A stretch of DNA of 56,123 bases from Elusimicrobiota bacterium (GCA_023249645.1 JAHFCF010000006.1:1-56123), one strand, 5' to 3'. Shown: positions 1 to 8,445, counted from the first letter of the stretch. The notes: a model not told the origin generated them from the sequence alone. Program-made: numbers and translations.

Positions 1-563
1 ACGAGCGCCTCGCGCTCAGCCGCGACAAGGAAGGCATCCGCAGGCTGGCGCATGAAGGCCAATCCTTGAACACGCCGCAGGACTTGCTCAAGGCGCCCTT
101 GGTCTTGGAGTTCCTTGGGCTCGATGAGCAAAGCCGCTACTCCGAGTCAGACCTTGAATCCGCCATCATCAGCCGGATCGAGAATTTCCTGCTGGAACTG
201 GGGAAGGGTTTTCTTTTCGAGGCGCGGCAAAAGCGGTTCACTTTCGATGAGGAGCACTTCTTCGTGGATCTCGTCTTCTACAACCGGTTGCTGCGCTGCT
301 ACGTGCTCTTCGATCTGAAGATCGGCAAACTCACCCATCAGGACCTCGGTCAGATGCAGATGTATGTGAACTATTTCGACCGGTTCGTGAAAGCGGAGGG
401 GGAGAACTCCACCATCGGCATCGTGCTCTGCAAAAGGAAGGCGGAAGCCCTCGTGGAGATAACGCTCCCCAAAGATGCTAACATCCATGCCAAGGAATAT
501 CAGCTCTACCTGCCCAGCAAGGATGAGCTGCGAGATAAGCTCGTGGAGTGGGCGGGCCCTTGA
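1..563 (+). CDS. YhcG-type PDDEXK nuclease domain protein (DUF1016), 5' end outside window
   Basis: The open frame runs in from the left edge (reading from base 3) and ends at 563, so only the C-terminal 186 residues are present. The visible part matches the C-terminal nuclease domain of YhcG/DUF1016 proteins. It opens with ERLALSRDKE, then has the PDDEXK-like core FVDLVFYN ... FDLKIG, followed by the helix HQDLGQMQMYVNYFD. Family members are predicted DNA-acting nucleases often found in accessory or restriction-linked DNA. The TTG at 66 is an internal codon rather than the start, because the family-typical sequence continues upstream of it. MazEF and a GIY-YIG protein follow, which suits an accessory region. 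The N-terminal winged-helix part cannot be seen. The function on DNA is inferred from family membership. Confidence 0.85.
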   Translation, partial: ERLALSRDKEGIRRLAHEGQSLNTPQDLLKAPLVLEFLGLDEQSRYSESDLESAIISRIENFLLELGKGFLFEARQKRFTFDEEHFFVDLVFYNRLLRCYVLFDLKIGKLTHQDLGQMQMYVNYFDRFVKAEGENSTIGIVLCKRKAEALVEITLPKDANIHAKEYQLYLPSKDELRDKLVEWAGP

Positions 564-588
564 CAAATCGCTGAATACGATGTATACT
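560..588 (+). promoter_or_regulatory. Sigma-70-type promoter of mazEF
   Basis: TTGACA at 560-565 and TATACT at 583-588 are separated by exactly 17 bases. This is a near-consensus housekeeping promoter. The expected start near 595 would leave a leader of about 23 bases before the mazE ATG at 618. The -35 overlaps the stop codon region of the upstream nuclease gene, so the toxin-antitoxin unit has its own promoter. Confidence 0.8.
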
Positions 589-617
589 CATTGTAGATAC
601 TAATGCGGGGGTGTGCC

Positions 618-860
618 ATGACGACGACCGTTCAGAAGTGGGGAAATAGCCTGGCACTGCGCATCCCAAGCGCTCTGGCCAAAGACGTTCATCTTCACCA
701 AGGGTCCGTGGTTGATGTGGCCGTTGTCGAAGGTCAGATGGTGCTCAAGCCTAAAGGGGAAACCAAAACCTCGCTTTCTCAAATGCTCAAGGGCGTCACG
801 AAGGCAAATCGCCATTGCGAACAGGATTGGGGCGGCGCTGCCGGGCGGGAAGTCCTGTAA
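618..860 (+). CDS. mazE: MazE-type antitoxin, AbrB/SpoVT swapped-hairpin fold
   Basis: This 80-residue protein begins MTTTVQKWGNSLALRIP, the hallmark of MazE/PemI antitoxins (KWGNS-ARIP strand pair of the AbrB/MazE DNA-binding fold). It would bind its own promoter and neutralise the neighbouring MazF through its charged C-terminal tail. I chose ATG 618 over the in-frame ATG at 603 because the family starts at this motif and a G-rich ribosome site precedes it. The stop overlaps the mazF start (TAATG), so the pair is translationally coupled. Expression probably comes from the promoter at 560-588, with MazE/MazEF autoregulation inferred from the family. Confidence 0.9.
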   Translation: MTTTVQKWGNSLALRIPSALAKDVHLHQGSVVDVAVVEGQMVLKPKGETKTSLSQMLKGVTKANRHCEQDWGGAAGREVL

Positions 861-1201
861 TGTCGCGCCCTTACTGTCCCAAGCGCGGCGATGTGGTCTG
901 GCTGTCATTGGCTCCCCAGGCAGGCCATGAGCAGGCGGGCCATCGACCGGCCTTGACCTTGTCTCCTGAGGCCTATAATCAGAAGGTGGGCCTGGCCCTC
1001 TTGTGCCCCATCACGACGCAGATCAAGGGCTATCCTTTCGAGGTCCCGCTGCCTTCCGGTTTAAAGGCTGGCGGCGTTGTCCTGTCGGATCAGGTGAAGA
1101 GCCTGGATTGGCATGCCAGAAACGCCAAATTCTGCTGCAGGGTTCCGGAAGCGACCGTGGCGGAGGTTTTGAAGAAGCTGGGCGTTTTGCTGGATGCGTG
1201 A
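860..1201 (+). CDS. mazF: MazF/PemK-type mRNA interferase toxin
   Basis: This 113-residue protein begins MSRPYCPKRGDVVWL, the typical MazF opening with the RGDVVW strand. HRPALTLSPEAYN and LLCPITTQIKGYPFEV follow, which are the conserved substrate-loop and PITS/T-type segments of the PemK/MazF family. The C-terminal segment VLSDQVKSLDW is also typical. MazF toxins cleave single-stranded mRNA at short sequences when released from MazE. ATG 860 overlaps the mazE stop by one base. A longer in-frame extension exists upstream but lies inside mazE and has no family similarity. The domain looks complete, so the toxin is probably functional. Confidence 0.92.
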   Translation: MSRPYCPKRGDVVWLSLAPQAGHEQAGHRPALTLSPEAYNQKVGLALLCPITTQIKGYPFEVPLPSGLKAGGVVLSDQVKSLDWHARNAKFCCRVPEATVAEVLKKLGVLLDA

Positions 1202-1230
1202 TGTTGATATCAGGGTTGCAAGGAGATTGA

Positions 1231-2073
1231 ATGGGCATTGGCAAGAGCATTTCCTTATTCTTGGTTGATGGGTCGGTGGATGGCGTAATTGCCTGCGAAT
1301 TGCTCAATTGGACTGGAAAAGGTTACAAGATCCCTCGGAATTTGCTTAAGACTGTAGGAGCGCGGGATGATCTCAAGAAGGCGGGGGTTTATTTTCTCAT
1401 TGGTTACGATGAGACTGATCATCCTACTGTGTATATCGGGGAGGCGGAAGAGGTGTATAAGCGTCTGACGCAACACCAAGATAAAGAATTCTGGACAGAA
1501 GCCGCGGCCTTCGTGTCGAAAGATGAGAACCTGAATAAGGCTCATGTGAAATATCTGGAGTATGCGTTGTTCAAGGCAGCTCAAGAGGCGGGGCGATATA
1601 AAGTTTCAAATGAGAACACTCCCACTAAACCTGCAATCTCCGAGGCAGAGCAGGCCGTGATGCGGGAGTTTGGCGAAAATCTTATAACGATGGTCGGCAC
1701 TTTGGGCTATAAGATTTTTGAGCGACTGACAAAGCATCGGGCTGCGAGGCAAGATATCTATGTGATTGAGGCTGCTCGCGGGGCAAAAGCACAGGGTATT
1801 CAGACGAATGAGGGTTTTGTCGTCTTAAAAGGGTCACGCATCGCAGATTCCGAGGTGGCATCTACCCCTGGTCCTGTCAAGGCCAAACGAGCCGCACTCC
1901 TCGCTGACGGGAGTGTCCAAAACAATGTCGTTATGAAGGAAATCTTATTTTCGAGCCCATCGCTGGCGGCTGCCGTTGTGATGGGCAGAAGTGCTAATGG
2001 CCAAATAGAATGGGAGCTCCCTAATGGCTCTACCTTTAAAGATAATCAGGCGCCAACGGGAAAAGAGATCTAG
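1231..2073 (+). CDS. GIY-YIG nuclease-fold protein with DUF4357 C-terminus
   Basis: The 280-residue protein has GVYFLIG at about 52-58 and VYIGEAEEVYKRL at 67-79, the two strands and the basic helix of the GIY-YIG nuclease fold. KYLEYALF (around 108-115) supplies the conserved acidic residue. The C-terminal 65 residues, including the GSRIADSE segment and the NGSTFKD-like end, resemble DUF4357, a small domain usually found on GIY-YIG or restriction-associated proteins. An AAGGAG ribosome site lies 6 bases before ATG. It sits 29 bases after mazF and may be transcribed with it. The substrate is unknown; a role in DNA defence or repair is inference. The base composition looks more AT-rich than the downstream housekeeping genes, which hints at transfer. 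Confidence 0.85.
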   Translation: MGIGKSISLFLVDGSVDGVIACELLNWTGKGYKIPRNLLKTVGARDDLKKAGVYFLIGYDETDHPTVYIGEAEEVYKRLTQHQDKEFWTEAAAFVSKDENLNKAHVKYLEYALFKAAQEAGRYKVSNENTPTKPAISEAEQAVMREFGENLITMVGTLGYKIFERLTKHRAARQDIYVIEAARGAKAQGIQTNEGFVVLKGSRIADSEVASTPGPVKAKRAALLADGSVQNNVVMKEILFSSPSLAAAVVMGRSANGQIEWELPNGSTFKDNQAPTGKEI

Positions 2074-2090
2074 CGAGCCATCTCGTATGA

Positions 2091-3290
<1,200 letters not shown>

Positions 3291-3299
3291 GGAAGAAAC

Positions 3300-4265
3300 A
3301 TGGCTAAAAACGACCTGATCGGCGGCGCGCTCTGGGAGGCCTACTCCAAAAAAGTGGCCGCGCGCATGGACAATCCCAAGAACCGCGGCGAATTGACCGA
3401 GGCGGACGCCAAGAAGCTCGGCGGCAAGCTTGTCATTGCGGATCACGGGGCCGAGTCCTGCGGCGACGCGGTGCGGCTCTACTGGGTGGTGGACGCCAAG
3501 ACCAATGTCATCAAGGCCGCGCGCTTTAAGAGTTTTGGCTGCGGCACGGCGATTGCCTCAAGCGACATGATGTCGGATCTCTGCGTGGGCAAGACCGTGG
3601 ATGAGGCGGCCAAGATCACCAATATCGACGTGGAGAAGGCTTTGCGCGACACGCCGGAGACCCCGGCTGTTCCGCCGCAGAAGATGCACTGCAGCGTCAT
3701 GGCCTATGACGTCATCAAGAAGGCCGTGGCCCAGTATAAAGGAGTGGACCTCTCGGCTTTGGAGACCGAGACCATCGTTTGCGAGTGCGGCCGGGTGAGT
3801 CTGGGCACCATCGTGGACGCCATCCGCTTGAACGATCTCAAGACCGTCGAGGACATCACCCATTACACCAAGGCCGGAGGCTTCTGCAAGTCCTGCATCG
3901 CGCCGGGCGGCCATGAGAAGCGCCAGCACTATCTGGTGGACATCCTGCGCGACACGCGCGCGGCCATGGAGAAGGAGAAGCTCCATGCGGGCATGGAGAC
4001 GCAGGAGTTCTCTTCCATGACCCTCGTGCGCAAGCTCAAGGCCGTTGAGAAGATTTTAAACGAGGACCTGCGGCCCATGCTGGCTGCCGACGGCGGGGAT
4101 GTGGAGCTGGTGGACTTAAAGGAGTCGGCCGGCGTCGTTGAAATTCATGTCCAGTATCGCGGAGCCTGCATGGGCTGCCCGAGCGCCGGTACCAACACGC
4201 TTTCCGCCATTGAAACCGTCCTAGGACAGAAGTTGGGCGTCAAGATCAAGGTCGTCGCGGTCTGA
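3300..4265 (+). CDS. nifU: NifU, three-domain Fe-S cluster scaffold
   Basis: This 321-residue protein has the full NifU layout. Residues 1-135 are the IscU-like scaffold, with cysteines C54 (GAESCGD), C81 (FGCGTA) and C131 (KMHCSV). The middle is a Bfd-like permanent [2Fe-2S] domain with VCECGRVSLG and FCKSCI. The C-terminus, from about residue 240, is an Nfu domain with the CMGC thioredoxin-like cluster motif. It receives sulfur from NifS and assembles transient clusters for transfer to target proteins. It follows nifS by 9 bases and is certainly in the same unit. No nitrogenase genes are seen, so general Fe-S supply is the likely job. Confidence 0.95.
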   Translation: MAKNDLIGGALWEAYSKKVAARMDNPKNRGELTEADAKKLGGKLVIADHGAESCGDAVRLYWVVDAKTNVIKAARFKSFGCGTAIASSDMMSDLCVGKTVDEAAKITNIDVEKALRDTPETPAVPPQKMHCSVMAYDVIKKAVAQYKGVDLSALETETIVCECGRVSLGTIVDAIRLNDLKTVEDITHYTKAGGFCKSCIAPGGHEKRQHYLVDILRDTRAAMEKEKLHAGMETQEFSSMTLVRKLKAVEKILNEDLRPMLAADGGDVELVDLKESAGVVEIHVQYRGACMGCPSAGTNTLSAIETVLGQKLGVKIKVVAV

Positions 4266-4269
4266 AATC

Positions 4270-4794
4270 ATGACCAAGAAAGAATTCCTGAGTTCCGTGA
4301 GCCATGGGCAGGAGGATATCCTGCAGCAATTCCTGGATCTGCTCCAGGGAATGAAGCTCGATTACTGCGTCATCGGCGGTCTGGCTGTCAACGCCTATGT
4401 CGAACCTGTGGTCAGCCTGGATCTGGACATCGTCATCGTGGCCGAGGCCATGGATAAGCTCATGGAAGCGGCGGGGAAGATCTTCCGCATAGAGAGATTC
4501 GCCCGCAGCGTCAATCTGGGCACGCAGAAATCAGACCTGCGCATCCAGCTGCAAGTGGACCCGCGCTACCAGCTGTTCATATCCCGCGCTTCAGTCAAAG
4601 ATGTGATGGGGTATCCCATGAAAGTCGCTGCCATGGAGGACGTGCTCCAGGGCAAGATATGGGCAGCCTCTGACGAGCAAAGACGCAAGAGCAAGCGGCA
4701 AAAGGATCTGGCGGACATTTTCCGCTTGGTCGAGGCCTATCCTGGCTTGAAGGACTTGCTGCCGAAATCCCTTAAAGCGCAAGTCTCAGAATAA
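4270..4794 (+). CDS. Nucleotidyltransferase-fold protein, function unknown
   Basis: This 174-residue protein starts 4 bases after nifU. YCVIGGLAVNAYVE followed by SLDLDIVIV resembles the GG/GS and D-x-D metal-binding segments of the MNT/AbiEii nucleotidyltransferase superfamily. The late segment MEDVLQGKIWAA ... RRKSKRQKDLADIFRLVE matches the C-terminal part seen in DUF6036/AbiEii-like proteins, where a K and D are conserved. Such proteins are often toxin or antitoxin halves or metabolic NTases; no partner is visible. It could be co-transcribed with nifSU, or be an accessory insertion that uses their promoter. Family level is fairly sure, role unknown. Confidence 0.7.
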   Translation: MTKKEFLSSVSHGQEDILQQFLDLLQGMKLDYCVIGGLAVNAYVEPVVSLDLDIVIVAEAMDKLMEAAGKIFRIERFARSVNLGTQKSDLRIQLQVDPRYQLFISRASVKDVMGYPMKVAAMEDVLQGKIWAASDEQRRKSKRQKDLADIFRLVEAYPGLKDLLPKSLKAQVSE

Positions 4795-4804
4795 AGGAAC
4801 GGTT

Positions 4805-5680
4805 TTAGACTGTTTGCCGCCGGGCTGCGTCCGCCGTATTGGCCAAAACGATCGCGGTCGTGACCGGCCCCACGCCTCCGGGAACCGGAGTAATAAAGGA
4901 AGCGGTCTCGGATGCGGCAGCGAATTCCACGTCCCCGACCAAAACATCCCCTGACCGGTTCATCCCCGCGTCGATGACAACGGCCCCCGGTTTGATCCAG
5001 GCGCCCTTGATGCAGGCTGGCTTGCCGAGGCAGGTCACCAGGATGTCCGCGCGTTTGACATGCTCCGAGAGCTCCTCGGTCTTCGAGTGGCATAGGGTGA
5101 CCGTGGCGTCCAGGGCTGAGAGATAATGCGCCACGGGCCGCCCCACGATCTCTGAGCGGCCTACAACCACGGCTTCCTTGCCGGCTATATGGACGTTCGT
5201 TTCACGCAGGAGCGCGATGATGGCCGCGGCCGTGCAGGGCGGGATGATGTCGGCCGCCGCGATCTCGGCGGCGCTTTTGGCCAAGAAGAACCGGCCGTAG
5301 TTGGCTGGATGCACGCCCTCCGCGTCCTTGCGGGGGGGGATGGCTGAGAAAACAGCATCCAGGGAGAATCCTTTGGGCAGAGGCTGCTCCACGATGATGC
5401 TGTCGATGGAGGCATCCGTTCCCAGGCGCGCCAAAAGCCGCACCAAGGCCTCTGCGCCCGAGCCCGGCGCGCAGGGGAACTCCTGGGCAGCCAGCCCAGT
5501 TTCGCTGGCTGCCTTGAGCTTGGCCCGGAGATAGACTTGGGTCGAGGCTTGGGGCGTGTGGGTGACGATCGCGAGTTTGGGAGGCGCGCCGCGCGTCTTG
5601 CGCATGGCGGCGATATCCGCTTGCAGGGCTGAGCGGATGGCGCGGGCCACGGCTCGGCCATCCAGGATCTGAGCGCTCAT
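4805..5680 (-). CDS. folD: Divergent FolD (methylene-THF dehydrogenase/cyclohydrolase) with changed active-site residues
   Basis: This 291-residue protein aligns with FolD, which interconverts methylene-, methenyl- and formyl-tetrahydrofolate. Y50 and K54 (VYLRAKLKAA), the NADP-binding VVVGRSEIVGRP and the C-terminal PVPGGVGPVT are all conserved. At the place of the usual VQLPLP it reads VEQPLP, so the active-site Gln98 is Glu. KDVDG is replaced by KDAEG, so Asp121 is Glu. PCTPxG is PPCTAAA. Numbering happens to match E. coli FolD. It may be a working variant or a paralogue with altered or single activity. Start ATG 5680 overlaps the stop of the upstream small gene (ATGA). The 3' end lies 10 bases from the convergent gene at 4794. 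Confidence 0.9.
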   Translation of the reverse strand: MSAQILDGRAVARAIRSALQADIAAMRKTRGAPPKLAIVTHTPQASTQVYLRAKLKAASETGLAAQEFPCAPGSGAEALVRLLARLGTDASIDSIIVEQPLPKGFSLDAVFSAIPPRKDAEGVHPANYGRFFLAKSAAEIAAADIIPPCTAAAIIALLRETNVHIAGKEAVVVGRSEIVGRPVAHYLSALDATVTLCHSKTEELSEHVKRADILVTCLGKPACIKGAWIKPGAVVIDAGMNRSGDVLVGDVEFAAASETASFITPVPGGVGPVTTAIVLANTADAARRQTV

Positions 5681-6000
5681 GGTTTTTTCTCCAGCTTTCT
5701 GATGACCGCGGCGATGATGGAGAGTTTTTCGGACTGGACGGCCTGGAGCAGGGGCCTGAATACTTTTTGAGCGCCGGTCGGTCTTCCAGAGCGTAGGGCT
5801 TTGAGCCAGGAATGGATCGTGCGCGGATGGGTGCGGCACATCTGCAGGGCGAGTCGCCTGGAGCCTGTCTCGCCGCAGACCGCAGCCAAGAGGCGTTTTA
5901 AGTTCTTATTTTCAAGGAGAGCGCCCATGGGGACGTCGGCCAATGTGGAGAGGCCGCCGACCGCGGCTTCGGCGCCGAGTCTGGTCCTGTCGGGTCGCAT
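5677..6000 (-). CDS. Small helical protein of unknown function upstream of folD
   Basis: This protein of 107 residues is rich in Arg, Leu and Lys and predicted helical, with no family I recognise. The segment LALQMCRTHPRTIHSWLKAL could form a helix-turn-helix, suggesting nucleic-acid binding, but this is only an impression. The stop overlaps the folD start by four bases (ATGA), which argues that it is translated and coupled to folD. An internal ATG at 5928 would give a shorter 83-residue form. A strong terminator lies just upstream at 6022-6054, so its promoter must sit between that terminator and the start. Confidence 0.55.
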   Translation of the reverse strand: MRPDRTRLGAEAAVGGLSTLADVPMGALLENKNLKRLLAAVCGETGSRRLALQMCRTHPRTIHSWLKALRSGRPTGAQKVFRPLLQAVQSEKLSIIAAVIRKLEKKP

Positions 6001-6021
6001 GGCCGCGATGTTACCAAAACG

Positions 6022-6054
6022 AAAACCCCCTGCGCCATGGGCGCAGGGGGTTTT
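6022..6054 (-). terminator. Strong intrinsic terminator, symmetric
   Basis: A perfect 15-base inverted repeat (arms 6022-6036 and 6040-6054, loop ATG) with a GC-rich stem is flanked by an A-run on one side and a T-run on the other. It lies just downstream of the minus-strand gene 6071-6292 and should end that transcript. By symmetry it could work in both directions. Confidence 0.9.
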
Positions 6055-6070
6055 ATCAGGCCGGACGTTT

Positions 6071-6292
6071 TTAGGCGTTGACCATTCTTGCGCGGGAGAC
6101 GTCGCCCTTCTTGTCCAAGAAATACAGGTAGCCGCTCGCCTTCTTGAGGCCGACCTTCTGGACTTTCTCTGGCTTTCCGCCTTTCTTGCCGCCGCGGGCC
6201 ATCTTGGCGCGGGAGATATCGCCCTGCTTGTCGATGTAATAAAGATACCCTTGCGCCCGCTGGACGCCGACCTTCTGGACTTTCTCTGCCAT
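6071..6292 (-). CDS. 73-residue tandem-repeat small protein (KVQKVG...GYLY...DK.GD.SRA.M)
   Basis: The protein consists of two copies of a unit of about 30 residues. The first reads EKVQKVGVQRAQGYLYYIDK then QGDISRAKM; the second reads EKVQKVGLKKASGYLYFLDK then KGDVSRARM. They are joined by a basic GGKKGGKP linker. The GYLY-[YF]-[IL]-DK-GD-SR core looks like a three-stranded beta unit. I have a weak memory of similar small proteins in other bacteria, but no function is known to me. ATG 6292 was preferred over an upstream extension because GGAGG precedes it and the repeat starts there. The strong terminator directly after it suggests a single-gene, possibly highly expressed transcript. Confidence 0.75.
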   Translation of the reverse strand: MAEKVQKVGVQRAQGYLYYIDKQGDISRAKMARGGKKGGKPEKVQKVGLKKASGYLYFLDKKGDVSRARMVNA

Positions 6293-6399
6293 TATCAGTT
6301 CCCTCCGTTCTTTCTCGTGGGATGACAACGCCTCATCCCTTTGTGAAAAAACTCTAGCACATCCCAGACGAGAACGCAAGGGATTTCCGACGAGGAAAA

Positions 6400-6636
6400 T
6401 TACCTGGCCCGGAAAAGCGGGATCTGCTGCTCCGGCAAGGGCATGATCAGCTGCTCCTTGAGCCAGGCGTCGACGAGAGGCTTGGAGAAGCGGTACTGCC
6501 GTCCGATGCGCGAAGCGGGGATCCGTTTGAGGCGGATGAGCCCGTAGATCTTGGATCGGCCCAGGCCCAGATACTTGGCCAGGGTTCGGATGTCCATCAC
6601 TTCAGGGACTTCACCGAGGAAGGGTTTTCTGATCAT
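6400..6636 (-). CDS. Excisionase-type helix-turn-helix DNA-binding protein
   Basis: This 78-residue protein contains VMDIRTLAKYLGLGRSKIYG followed by LIRLKRIPASRIGRQYRFSK. That is the HTH_17/excisionase fold (winged MerR-like helix-turn-helix with a conserved R-IG-R-FR beta wing). Such proteins are small regulators or recombination directionality factors. No integrase is near, so a regulatory role is more likely. The tail LPEQQIPLF is unusual and may be a docking peptide. An alternative start is Met14. A promoter is seen at 6680-6708. Confidence 0.8.
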   Translation of the reverse strand: MIRKPFLGEVPEVMDIRTLAKYLGLGRSKIYGLIRLKRIPASRIGRQYRFSKPLVDAWLKEQLIMPLPEQQIPLFRAR

Positions 6637-6679
6637 TGGATGCTTCTTTTTTTATCCCGAAAGGTTGTTGCGTGCTTTT

Positions 6680-6708
6680 AGTGTACATGATTTATCATCT
6701 TTTGTAAA
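6680..6708 (-). promoter_or_regulatory. Promoter of the HTH gene
   Basis: On the minus strand TTTACA (6703-6708) and TACACT (6680-6685) are 17 bases apart in an AT-rich stretch, 44 bases before ATG 6636. The fit is good but not perfect. Confidence 0.5.
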
Positions 6709-6710
6709 GA

Positions 6711-6727
6711 AGTACCAGGTAGTCACT
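6711..6727. repeat. 17-base dispersed repeat, copy 1
   Basis: AGTACCAGGTAGTCACT occurs here and again, identically, at 50900-50916. Its core is a TACC-A-GGTA inverted repeat. Here it lies 9 bases after the stop of the TPR gene and just before the HTH promoter. Confidence 0.7.
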
Positions 6728-6735
6728 AATCCAAC

Positions 6736-7251
6736 TTATTGGCGGGAGCAGGCTTTCTTGAGGCCGAGACGGCAGGCGGTGAGGAAATCCTCTTGGGCGA
6801 ATTTCGCATCTCCCAGCATCTCGTAGGCGCGGGCCCGGTCGAAGAAATTCTCGGCGAAAGCCGGCTGGAGCGCCGCGGCCTTGTAGAAATCGCTGATGGC
6901 CTCGGAGGGCTGGGACTGTTCGAGCAAGAGAAGCCCTCGGCGATGGAGCAGGGCGGCGTTCTTGGGATCGAGCTGGAGCGCTTCGGAGAGGTCCTGCGTC
7001 GCCTCGACGAGCTTGCCCTTCTTCTCCCGCAGGGCCGAGCGTGAGGCCAAGGCCTGGGCCTTCTGTTTTTTTCCGTCCGCGGGATTCCACAGGCGCAGGG
7101 CTTCGGACCAGGCCTGGAGGGCTCCGTCTGGATCGCGGCGGCGCTCGGCTCGGCGGGCCTTGTCGGCCACGGAGGCGAAGGAGGCGGCGTCCAGGGCCCC
7201 CGCGCCGAAGAGAAGCCACCCGGCGCAGGCGAACATCAGCAGGCGGCGCAT
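6736..7251 (-). CDS. Exported TPR-repeat protein
   Basis: This 171-residue protein opens with a signal peptide (MRRLLMFACAGWLLFGAGALDAA). After it come about four tetratricopeptide-like helical pairs, for example LVEATQDLSEALQLDPKNAA, LLHRRGLLLLEQSQPSEAIS and ENFFDRARAYEMLGDAKFAQ. TPRs mediate protein-protein contact, so this is probably a periplasmic scaffold. I chose Met at 7251 because the signal peptide starts there; an in-frame codon 36 bases upstream adds residues without hydrophobic character. It is divergent from rpsF, and the two share the 59-base gap with the rpsF promoter. Confidence 0.8.
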   Translation of the reverse strand: MRRLLMFACAGWLLFGAGALDAASFASVADKARRAERRRDPDGALQAWSEALRLWNPADGKKQKAQALASRSALREKKGKLVEATQDLSEALQLDPKNAALLHRRGLLLLEQSQPSEAISDFYKAAALQPAFAENFFDRARAYEMLGDAKFAQEDFLTACRLGLKKACSRQ

Positions 7252-7270
7252 CCCCGCATAATAATAATTC

Positions 7271-7300
7271 TTGTCAAGGTTCCACAAGATTTGTTATATT
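7271..7300 (+). promoter_or_regulatory. Promoter of the rpsF operon
   Basis: TTGTCA at 7271-7276 and TATATT at 7295-7300 are 18 bases apart. The expected transcription start falls only a few bases before ATG 7311, and no ribosome-binding sequence is visible, so the first message may be almost leaderless. Confidence 0.6.
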
Positions 7301-7310
7301 TTCCAATAAT

Positions 7311-7664
7311 ATGCGCACTTATGAAACCGTTCTGATCATCAAACCAGCCCTCTCCGATCCCGAAGTCGCGGAGCGGGTCGAAAAGACCAAGCAGATCATC
7401 GCCTCCGACGGCGGAGAGTTGGTGAACCACGAGATCTGGGGGCGCCGCAAGCTGACCCATCTCATCGGCAAGGCGCGCGAGGGCGTCTACGCTTACCTTA
7501 AATACAGGGCCACTCCCGCGCTCCTGAAGAAGCTTCAGCACAATTACAGCGTCACGGGCGACATCCTGCGCGACATGACGGTGGTGTCGAGCGAGCGCAA
7601 GTTCAAGGTCAAAGAGAAGAAGGCCAAGGTCAAGGCTCCGGCCGCGGCTCCCAAGAACCCATGA
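7311..7664 (+). CDS. rpsF: Small ribosomal subunit protein bS6
   Basis: This 117-residue protein has the bS6 opening MRTYETVLIIKPALSD and the conserved WGRRKLTHLIGK and GVYAYLKY segments, followed by a Lys/Ala-rich tail. bS6 pairs with bS18 on the 30S platform. It heads the conserved rpsF-ssb-rpsR-rplI block. The start was set at ATG 7311 because the family begins there; the longer frame upstream lies antisense to the TPR gene. It overlaps ssb by four bases (ATGA). Confidence 0.97.
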   Translation: MRTYETVLIIKPALSDPEVAERVEKTKQIIASDGGELVNHEIWGRRKLTHLIGKAREGVYAYLKYRATPALLKKLQHNYSVTGDILRDMTVVSSERKFKVKEKKAKVKAPAAAPKNP

Positions 7665-8122
7665 CGACCACCCTTCGTCTTCCCGAGCAGAATCTGGTGC
7701 TGTTGGCCGGACGTTTGACGCGCGATCCGGAATCCATGGTCACGCAGAACGGCGTGGCCCGGTGCTGGTTCTCCATCGCCGTCAACCGCCGTTTCCGCGA
7801 CAAGGCCTCCGGGGAATGGAAGGACGACGTCTCCTACGTGCCTGTCGTTGTCTGGCGCGAAGCGGCGCAGCGCTGCAAAGAGAAGCTCACCAAGGGCAGC
7901 CCCGTCCACATCGAGGGCCGCCTGCGCAGCCGCAAGTTCGAGGACAAGGCTTCCGGCGCTTCGCGCACGGTCTTGGAAGTCGAAGCACGGCGGGTGCAGT
8001 TCTTGTTCGCTGCGGCTAGTCAGTCTGAGGCTTCACCAGTCCCTGCCGCTGACGCGGCAGGGACGGCGGTCAATTCGGAGGCCGATGCTGGCTCCGCCGA
8101 TATCGAGGAGGTTCCGTTTTAA
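7661..8122 (+). CDS. ssb: Single-stranded DNA-binding protein
   Basis: This 153-residue OB-fold protein coats ssDNA in replication, repair and recombination. [28 protein letters not shown] and the [13 protein letters not shown] strand are typical of SSB, followed by a [10 protein letters not shown] segment. A low-complexity Ala/Ser linker leads to the acidic C-terminal tip DIEEVPF. This variant of DDDIPF is the docking peptide for SSB partners. It overlaps rpsF by four bases and rpsR by one (TAATG). Confidence 0.96.
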   Translation: MTTTLRLPEQNLVLLAGRLTRDPESMVTQNGVARCWFSIAVNRRFRDKASGEWKDDVSYVPVVVWREAAQRCKEKLTKGSPVHIEGRLRSRKFEDKASGASRTVLEVEARRVQFLFAAASQSEASPVPAADAAGTAVNSEADAGSADIEEVPF

Positions 8123-8445
8123 TGAGTCCAGAAGCGTCTGAACCACAGAAGACAGAGACGGTGAGCCCGCCGACGGCTGCGCCGGCTCCATCCCCGGCCC
8201 GGCGGCCCGATATGGGCCGGCGCCGGCCGCCCTTCCCCGTGCGCCGCAAGGTCTGCCGCTTCTGCGCCGACAAGGTCCGCGACATCGATTACAAGCAGAT
8301 CCAGGTCCTGCGGGCGTTCTTGACGGAGACGGGCAAGATACTGTCCAGCCGCATCACAGGCAACTGCGCCAGACATCAGCGGGGCTTGAGCCGCGCCATC
8401 AAGCGGGCCCGCAACCTGGCTCTTTTGCCCTATGTCGTGTATTAA
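8122..8445 (+). CDS. rpsR: Small ribosomal subunit protein bS18
   Basis: This 107-residue protein has the conserved bS18 core from about residue 40 ([57 protein letters not shown]). CRFC plus the later Cys-x-x-His form the zinc-type site seen in C+ forms. About 38 residues of Pro/Ala-rich sequence precede the core, which is longer than usual; a shorter start at Met31 is possible. However, the TAATG overlap with ssb supports 8122. Confidence 0.95.
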   Translation: MSPEASEPQKTETVSPPTAAPAPSPARRPDMGRRRPPFPVRRKVCRFCADKVRDIDYKQIQVLRAFLTETGKILSSRITGNCARHQRGLSRAIKRARNLALLPYVVY

